From Acanthaster planci (Eukaryota > Echinodermata > Asteroidea > Valvatida > Acanthasteridae): 33,537 nt of DNA. Numbering within the stretch: the first letter of the stretch is position 1; each line of letters starts with the position of its first letter. The position numbers and the translations under genes were made by a program. The stretch covers positions 400,894-434,430 of the forward strand of contig NW_019091539.1 in the NCBI RefSeq assembly GCF_001949145.1, given 5' to 3'. The notes under the pieces are model-generated. The model was not told the DNA's origin. It saw only the letters and a program-made list of their open reading frames with translations, and searched no databases. Positions 1 through 9,400 of the stretch are shown one piece after another.

Positions 1-365
1 ATGTGGAAGTGTGAGTAGAGCTGCATGCCACCGAACAATCAGCCTTTTCACTGTGTAATTCAAAGCGTGCAGAGTAAGCAGGGCCACAAACCGAGAATTT
101 GCAGTTTGGCAGGTGGCCTTCGTGGCCAAGCAAGGCTGGAATTCTTGGAGTCGGCTTTCGGAAAGAAATTCCCGTTGTCTAGGGGTTAAAGTGAACAATC
201 CTGAAAAATTTCTGAGGAATTACACCCCTGAAATTTCAGAAAACAGTAAGCTGGATGTGACATCAAAAGGTTACTCAAATTTGTGACCTATGCATTGCAA
301 CATCTATACCCTTTCACAAAACTTCTACATACACTGTATGTATACAGAATATCAGCCCTATTTAC
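1..365 (-). other. Kinesin-13 intron 6, partial
   Basis: Begins with the donor gtaaat at 365 and runs off the left edge. No exon of the motor domain is recognisable in it on the minus strand, and no repeat stands out. Confidence 0.8.
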
Positions 366-461
366 CAAATCATTGCTGGTAACTGGACGAAATTCCAAAT
401 CTTCCTGGTATTCCCTGATCATACGGATAAAATCATACTGCGGATGGTTACCATCCATATC
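366..461 (-). CDS. KIF2A: Kinesin-13 coding exon 6 (junction to motor domain)
   Basis: Acceptor catttcag, donor TTG|gtaaat, 96 nt, phase 0 to phase 0. It encodes DMDGNHPQYDFIRMIREYQE followed by DLEFRPVTSNDL. This matches the KIF2 segment (N-P-N/x-x-E/D-F/I-x-x-M-I-x-E/D-F/Y-x-x-x-L-E/D-x-x-P-L/V-T) that directly precedes the E-x-x-R-I-x-V-C-V-R-K-R-P start of the motor domain. No motor exon is visible between here and position 1. Confidence 0.93.
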
Positions 462-3400
462 CTGAAATGTAAACACAGACAGGGATTGAAAACCAAACAT
501 TTAGTATCATTAATAGGTCAGAGAGCAATTTAAAAAATCAAGACAAATGTAAAAAAAGAAGTCAGTCCAAACCAAACCAACAGCTCAATAAGTCTTTGTC
601 TTATCTCCAGTTTCCTAAGAATGAAATGACTGGAATGCATCACTTCCCTTTGATGGGTTACCAGTCCATCCCAGGTTACCAGCAAGCCACTGCTGGTATC
701 CAATACACTCCTGTATGTGTATTATTAAGAGGGGCAAATAGGGATTAACAGGCTTGACCACGGACAACCCATGACCCACGGCTGGATTACAACCTGGATT
801 GGAAGGCGGAGCCATCAAAGAGGGAAGCTCCTGCTCCTACATGTACCTGGTTCCGTTGCTGGATCTGTTCAGCTTGCTTCGCCCGTCTCTCCTCCCGATT
901 TTTCTTAATCTTGTCCACCTCCTTGACAACATTGGACCTCCGGCGTGAAGCAGCTATAGAGATGGATGCATAAGGGTCAAAGGTCAAACACTGAGAGTCA
1001 GGGTACCCATATACATGAATATGGGTTCATAAACTTGCATTACAAGAAGCATTTTTCCTGAAACACAGAAGCATTAGAAGACATATACAAGTAATTTGGT
1101 AACCCACAAATGTAAATTTTCTCGTTGACAATCTCAGGGAAAATCGCACAGTTTGATGAGGAATTTACATGTACTTTTAAGAGAGCACATTGTATGCATA
1201 CATATAAACATGATAACAGATACCCATAGTCATTGTTACAAAAACTAATATGTTCATTCATTTTACTTACCGTACATATACATGTAAGTGGCATTGTTTT
1301 TAGAAAGGTATGTTTTAGGGGTATAATGCTATCTTTGTTCCATGAGTCTAAACTGTTTAAGATAGAAGTGCATTGTTCAACCCTCCACTCCTAAAAAAGA
1401 AACACTTTATTTGGTATACAGTAGGACTAGGGATCACTCAATTCTGGAAATCCTCACAAGGGAGACCAACTCACCAGTTGGCACCTGTTTCTGCAGGTTC
1501 TGTACAGGGCCAGCAGGGGCAGGGGAGTGGTGGTTAATGGCTCCATTCTCTGCCTCCTTTAAGACGCTTGGACGACTCGCTCTAGCTGAAGATACTGCAA
1601 GGTCAGGTGCACAACGCAGACAGCATGAAGAAGAATATACATGTACACACAGGAAAAAGAAAATGGAAAAAAGGAAGGAAAAACAGGCATTAATGCTTTG
1701 GTTGTGTTGAATCTAATGGGATTTATTGCCAATTCACGGATGTACATGCATCATAATGAAGACAACCCTCTGACACCCATATAGTACATGTACATGATCA
1801 CAATATGACAACCTTTATCATCATACATTAACTATCACTAACATTGGAAAAAGGAACCAAATTTTGTCTCTAAACATTCATTTTGGTGGACGACACACAT
1901 TGGTAAAATCATTAAAACAATACCCCCTTCACTGACAGGTGAAAATAAACATGCAACATGAGTAATGTATATCAGAATTCAGTAAATCAAAGCAAGCACA
2001 GAGTGTTTATGGCAAAAAAAAGAACATACAGGTGCATGTACCCGTCGGTAGAAAATGTATGATACAAAGAGTACACAAAAGCTAATCTGAACTGCCACAC
2101 CACTATAGCACCTACATTTCAATGGGTGTCGTGAAAGTTAGAAAGTTGTATCGCTACATCGTATCCCACACTGTAAACATACAGTACACAGCATACGGTA
2201 TACGATACTCAAAACAGGTAAGGACCACTGTTTTCTTAACTTGTAATTTTTTTTTTCAAACAATTAGCGGGGTCTAGTTCTTTCATTTTTTTGTTCGTGT
2301 AGATGGTGTTCTCATTGGAATAAATTTTTTTTTAATGTTTCAAAACATTGAATGCACATTTTCAGCAGTAAAAACACTCATATAAAAACAATATACACAA
2401 AATCAAAAGTGGCCCTTAAGTTTTTTGAATAAGTGCACTAGCCTTCCACCCCTCCCTACTGTACGTAACCATGTAACTCAAACATGTATAGATGTATTAC
2501 AATTTGAACTCCAACTACATGTAATGTGATTTCAGAAATGTGCATCTGCGTAGTAAGATGTATAGCTACTGTACTTGTGCACAGCTGTCCATGTACATTG
2601 TGCCTGTACATGTAGCTACACATACATGTACAATTGTACATCGTACAATGCATACTCCCTTATAAATAAATTGATGTGCTTACAGTGCTAATAATTTTCA
2701 TACAAATACAGAGAGACCAAGTAAAGCATACATCTCTCTGCTGTTCATGCAGTGGGCATGAAGTAATATTTCTGATACATGTTCTTTCTGTTCACCTAAA
2801 ATAAGAACATGTATAATGCAATATATTGATTGAGACAGTGTATGATTTATGCAAGCAATGTGGAACACTCCTGAGTGTCTGAGACAAAAGGAAGTCATTC
2901 ACATAAATGATACAATATTAAAGAATGTGCAGGTATGAACATGTACAGTACTGATACATGTACATGTACGGTACTTTCTATATGTCAATACATGTACATA
3001 TCAGATGCTGTAGCATGCCTTTTGGTTAATCTTAACACTGACACTAACAGTCCTCAAACTCCAATTTCAGTAGGCTTTTTCACACACCGGGGGGAGGGGA
3101 GGCTATGTTTTAATAAGTTGTAAGTACCAGTAACCGATTAAGCCAATGTGTACATGTACATGTATTTGAGTTCCATAAAACAAGGAAAGAATGATTCTAA
3201 GCCTCCCAGAATACATGCATCACTCTAGAAAGAATGCATGCAGTACAAGTCATCACATGCACCACAAGGAGGTGAAAGAGAAGGGGTAGGGTTGGGGGAG
3301 TGTTCAGGTTGGGAGGAGGAGGGCAGACTGATGATCCAAGCAGCCACCGCATACAAGAATCCACTAAACTAAACTTCTGTCGAGTAATTTACAAAGGAAT

Positions 3401-6400
3401 TAGTCAGTCATTGATTTACCATCTTCTGAAGCATATATGCATAGAAAGAGGCAGCAAAAGAGAGAAAAAAAACTCAAGTTGATATTGCAATTGCATGCCC
3501 GATGATGTCTCACTATCTTAGAGCACGGAGCAAAACTGAAAACTGTAACACCAAATCTGCGATATCACCTTCAGCAGTCCTTTGCTTTTATCTCTTACAA
3601 ATGAACAATGGTTTTGTTACATGTTTAGAATGCACAAATTATGTGATGCATAGAGTCGGCACATGTACATAATTATCTTCATGTCACATGGAGTCTTTCA
3701 AAAGTACATGCACATGTATTACATGTAAGTGGTTAAGTCACCTGACACTGTTTCCATGGAGACTGAGCTGTATCTATCATCAATTTTCAATGCACTAAAT
3801 GATTGCATTGAGTTTTTTAGGTCACTGAATCCTAAACAGCAAAGACAATTGTAAATGAATTGACGACATGCACATGTATATACCATGCTTTGGATTAATT
3901 AATTAATACGGCTTTATAGAGGTATCTGAGGGCATTCTGTCCAGCTGCTGCTACAGAGGAGCATCTCAGTGCCAGCTGTTCCTGGTACATGTACATGTAC
4001 ATATGTAAATGCACGGGTTCGTCTGGTGGGTGGAATACGTAAACAATAGGCCTTCGTGGTATCAGTATAGTTAGTTCTGTCATCCAAGTCCTTCTGCTAT
4101 GGGATGAGTCACCATTGGCAAATGCAAATTGGCATGACGGGGATGACACTCAGAAGCCATGATGACATCACACCAAGGGCAGGGACAAGATGGATGAGGA
4201 TGACCTCTCAAGTATTTGGAACATAAATACTAAGAAATGAACATTCAGCACAGACATTTTCCTTAACGCCCAGTGTTGGTGAATTTGTTGTACATTACAT
4301 GTAACGTAGGTTTCATCATGTAGTTTAGTTTTGTGAACTTTAATTAAAAATTGTATCTTTTCTTTAAAAAAAAATCAAGATTTTTTCTTTACACCAATCC
4401 GAAACTGAGAATGCAGAAACAATGAGTGGTTTAGTTGATCTGATATCATTCTGATCAGTGCAAGCCACGAATTCAACTGGTTCACATAGATGTTCAGATA
4501 CATGTAGGAATACACTGGATGCATCTGATCTATAGAAGGTCATTTCACATTCAAATAGATACATGTGGATCACACAGAAACGTCCAGCAGCTCTCATTAC
4601 ATGTACAGCAATTTTGGGGTTTTCAATCTACAGTCTCATCATCGGGGCTTACCTATGCCATAGAATGCCATGTAAGCAGAACAAACAATGATTAAAGTAA
4701 TGCAATGTGCGTACACACACATCATTGTAGTACAACGTACATGTAAATTTTTGGCACAATGCAGAGCAAGAGCATCTTTCAATATTTATAAACTGTGAAC
4801 ATATGAAATTCAAACATTATATTCATGCATTAACATTGTTTCAAGTCCTTGACTTAAAGAGGAATTTCACTGAAGAAAAACAAAATGTATATCAATTACT
4901 AATACATGTACATGTGGACTCCTGATTGTTCTACATGTACATGTATTTAAAGCTCAAGACTTGGGACATTCAGTTGATAAAGCCTTGTTCCAACCATGGA
5001 GCAGCCCCAACCTTGTACATGAACCCTTACATGTGATTTTATGTGCACCACAGATTGGAGCTTCAAATATACTACAAAGGTTAAGAGGCAGCCCATTCAA
5101 GGATTAGTGTAGCCCTACATGAACACATGTATAAATACACGTAACTTTTTGTACCGATATCAAACTGTATTCAGCTGAGCATTAGGGGTAGGCAGACTCC
5201 AGACATGGACATGCACTGGTACTATACAGGTGTGTACATGTATGTGCTTGAGAGATTATGCTGAGTGTGCAGTCATGCCTGACAGAGCAAATAACAAGAC
5301 AAACTGAGACATATTTCAGCAAATGTAACCTGACAACTTATTGCAGGCCTGTTTATCAGACTTCAGAAGTTGCCAAAAATGCAGTATGCTACATGGACAG
5401 TACATCAGTCGGGGCTAATGAGACAAAGCATCCTACAATGTCAATCAATAAACTGATTTCACCACTACACATTACACCTGTGCATGTACATTTAATTAGT
5501 ATGACTAAGTATGGTTGCTTGTGAGGTTCTGCATAATGACCCCAACAATTCTGAACGATTTGAACCCCTAGAGCCAGGGTACACATCCACACAACATCCT
5601 TTCTAATTTTATACACTGTGGTGTCAGAGCACATGGAGCCCCATCATGGACATCATGGCTGGTTGCCCCTACATGTAATTATGCAGGTCTGGTGTCTGCC
5701 TCTCAGATTACCCTGTCCATTTGGAATTGATAATGTGATGACAGCCTTCTGAGTCAGAAAATACATGGTGTACCTGTGTGTTGCTCTTCACACAATTATA
5801 TTACATGTACCGGTATGTTTACAATTTTATGCTTCTAGCTGAAGTCAAAATACAAAATGCAAATTTCCATACCCAAACATTTGGCACAGCAGGTGGGGAA
5901 TAGTACCTGCACTTGTACATAGATTTTCTGAATGAATTGTTGGCACACTGACTGACAACAAACTCAATTCTGTCTGGAGTCAGATTTACCTGACACGGTG
6001 GACAAAACTTTGACACAACATTACCTATGGGCATTGCATAGATGCACAAAAGACCCACACTAGAAACTGAGGTTGTGTGCGAAGCAACTGGGTACGTCTG
6101 GAGTAAACAGACAAGACTATGGGAAAGGGCTATAGCCACAAGCCAGTGGATTCCATGGGCATGGTACTTCAAGTGGCACAATCTAGATCTGGCAAAGCCT
6201 CAGCTTTCATACACATACAATGTACATGTAGCTTTCAAAGATGTGTAGACTTGGGAAACCCACCTCACAACATGGGGCCAAGCAAAAACCTCCTGGTGTC
6301 TGTGCTGTACCCCAACCACAGCATCTGTCCCAACTAGAGTTGGACCGTCCCAACTGTGATGCGGGGGTCGGGTCTGCTTAACAATGGTATAACATGCCAG

Positions 6401-9400
6401 TGTGTGCCAAAGCACATTGCAGTGTCATTCTGTATATATACTTTTAAATAGTAGAATCTAGTTTTTGTTTGTGGAATGCTTAAAACACCAAGTGTAAACT
6501 GGAAATACCTGAAGAAGGTTGAAAAATTGTAGACATTTACCGACTGAAATCGCTAGACATGTAGTTGGGACTGTCCCAGTAGTTGGGATTGATGCTATAG
6601 TTGGGATGTAATATTTTCACTGGTTGCTGTGAAAGCAGTGACAGTGCTGTGGTCTAAATGCATCATAATAGCTCACAATTCAATGTTGCAGTGCCCGAGG
6701 TCATGGAAAGGGTTGACAGCAAATTTAGAGGTTAGCTTATTTACATGTACATGTATGCGTTGAGAAAAAAAAATTTCTTGGAGAACCAGCCACAAGAAAC
6801 ACATAGTGCAAGTGATGTTGATGGGTGACCTACTGTACATGTACAGTACATGGTACATTCCCTTGGAAACAAATAGTTTATGTTCTTAGCAATGTATGAA
6901 ATTGGGCCCCATGTGCTTTGTATATTCTTTTGACCTAACATGAAGTTATCATGGATGAAAATGTTTTAAAAGTACTATTAACCCTAACCGCCAAGCATAT
7001 TGTTTGGCTTACACTACACAGTACTACAAAATACTAAGTAATAGTCTGAGCCTGAAGGACCTAGTGCTACAGATTACTACTTCTGGCTAGGTTTCTTCCA
7101 TTGTTACTGATACAGAGAACAATAAAGCCATGCATTCATAGTGCCATAGCACTGTATGGTACATTGTCTTTTCTATTGTATTATATGGCTTCACAGAACA
7201 ATTAAGTCATGTCCTCTTACAAGCGACAGCGCTCAGTACTACATTTGACCACAAGTAGTAATTTGTAGTATTACGTAGGGTTAGGGTTAAACAAATCTCT
7301 AAAATCTAGTCTTCGAGGAAGTTACGTGTACATGTACCATCCATTCACAGTATGACTAAACTGCTGTTCTGACATGGTTTCCCAAATTTATTTTGAGGCA
7401 TGCAATGAACCCATTAAAATGTGCCCAAATAAGAAAATTAATCAACTGCGATAATAAAAAGTATTTGAGAGTGTCAAAATTGTATGTGCCACATTATCCA
7501 ATCTCTACAAACTAACGCTTCACTTCCAGACTGAATTTCAAGAAACTAAAATGTTTCAAATGATTTGCAATTTATAACCAAGCTTTAACAGGATGAAGAT
7601 GAAGCCCATCAACACGGGTTAACAATGCTACATGTGTTGGAGAAAAACATGTATCAACCATCAAGGGCTTTGTTGCAATGTGTCTGTCAACAGTGCCTGA
7701 CTTGCTGAGAAGTGCTGACTGACTTGTATGATGTAAGCATGACACATACCTCTATTCTGTTCTCTGGCTGGCTTAGCCACATGCTGCGGTTGCTGTACAT
7801 TAGCTAAAGGCATTCTAGCACTGCTAGGCCTGGCTCGATTACTGGAGGCCGCAGGAGGGGGCTTGGTGTGGGGGATGGGAATGTCTTGAACCATCTCTGG
7901 GCTCAGCTCAGGGTTTAGAGCGTAGACCTGCGATATCTCTACCTACAGATCAACAAATTGACGGGAAAATCTCAACGAGTCTATGTTGTCAGTTTTTTGC
8001 ACTGATGTTTCGGTCATCCGGTTAAGGGAGTGCTATATATTTTACACTATTTTCAACAATCTTTAAGTTTTACGGGCAGTATCCATGACAACAGAGGTTG
8101 TGCTCTTGTACATCAGATCTTTGTAAAATTACATGTATGTTCACTAGTCCTGTTTACAAGTTTAAATCTGTTGATTCATGTGCTTTGTACTTCAGACCAA
8201 ACTACATGTACAACTTAGTGTATTTCTTAACAAGTTATATGAACCATGTTGTTTAACTTAAGGGCACTAGACCTGTGATGTCGGTTGTATTGAGTATCCC
8301 CATTGAGGTTACAATTTACTTCACAAACAATGATCCTGCAATGCACACACATTTAATTGCCAATCGACAAAAGCAACAAGTTTACCACAGCAGAAAAACA
8401 AAGATCCTAGCAATGCTCGGTGTGGATGTTTCTGTCAAAGAGGGCATCAATGTTTTGCTCACGAATATGAAAATTCATTAGCATAAAAACACAAAAAAAG
8501 ATTCTCAAGAACCCTCAAAGATGAGACAAATACTGACAGTGTATTTCAAACGTTCTCTCCGACAAATATCTCAGTACTGGGCTCACTATTGGTCAAATGA
8601 GGAGGGAAGAAAAGTAGAATAAAAAAATTACCAATTTGGGTCAGGACACAATTTCTGGAGGGGATCCCCCTTACAAGAAATACTGGTTAGTTTGGTTTTG
8701 TTGCTCAATGCCAGCAGATGAGCTTCAAGACAATTTCCACCTTCCCAACATCGTTCATAGCGTACATGTACTTACCTCCTTTCCTTTGGTTTCTCCACGC
8801 TCAAACCATTCAACGGTAACGCTGTCTGTAGCTTTGCTGATTCCACTGATACATGCTGAGTGAACCCGACCTAGCAGGACCCAGGTATCAAACAAACAAA
8901 AAAGCATGATTTCACGGGCCCAAAAATGGAGAGGAAATTGGGATGCTGTGAACCACACTGGCCCGTGTTTGCATACCGTATACATACATGCACATGTAGG
9001 CCTAAATCACTGGTGAACTGGCATTGTCCCTAATTTTGTGAGGCTTAAGATCAGGTATACGCAGGTCGAGATTTTGCGACCGCAATACATGTACATGTAA
9101 CTCTATGGGCAAACATGGTCCTCTAACGAAACCGCAGGAGTGCCCATATGTAGTCAGGGCACAAGACGTATTGACCAGGAAACAGTTGTTGGTAGCACTC
9201 CCAATCGTCACTATCAACAAGTCTTGTGCCCAGACCATGTATAGGCCACTCGTGCGTGTTTCTGGGAGGACCATGTTCGCCCATAGAGTTATTCGGCCCG
9301 AGTATTTGAATGGAGCAGGCGGCGAAAAGTTTAAGTGTTGTTCGTGTGTCCAGCAAAAACGGTCGGATTTTGACAGATTTTGAAGTCGGATATATCATTA

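Larger units (their letters stand above)
1595..7749 (-). other. Kinesin-13 intron 3, 6.2 kb, rich in TACATGTA palindromes
   Basis: The largest intron seen. About thirty TACATGTA or ACATGTAC motifs are scattered through it, many overlapping as (TACATG)n runs, for example 2937-2999, 3150-3165, 3984-4002, 4903-4945, 6740-6755 and 6834-6850. It also holds the TAGTTGGGA repeats at 6328-6606 and a putative small element at 6978-7290. Open frames here are short and do not resemble proteins I know. Homopolymer A/T tracts occur near 2250 and 2320. Confidence 0.75.

Noticed and set aside
787-987. The apparent ATG at 987 as a kinesin start.
   Set aside because: It lies upstream of the acceptor at 954 in intron sequence; the true N-terminus is 10 kb away at 11188.
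5907-5989. Possible extra kinesin exon on the minus strand in intron 3 (acceptor gtgtcag, donor TGCAG|gtacta, 83 nt, open).
   Set aside because: It leaves in phase 0 after entering in phase 1, so it does not fit between exons 3 and 4 (both phase 1). The peptide does not resemble the family.
5819-6181. 120-codon minus-strand open frame.
   Set aside because: Lies in a kinesin intron, has no known motif and is within the length expected by chance.
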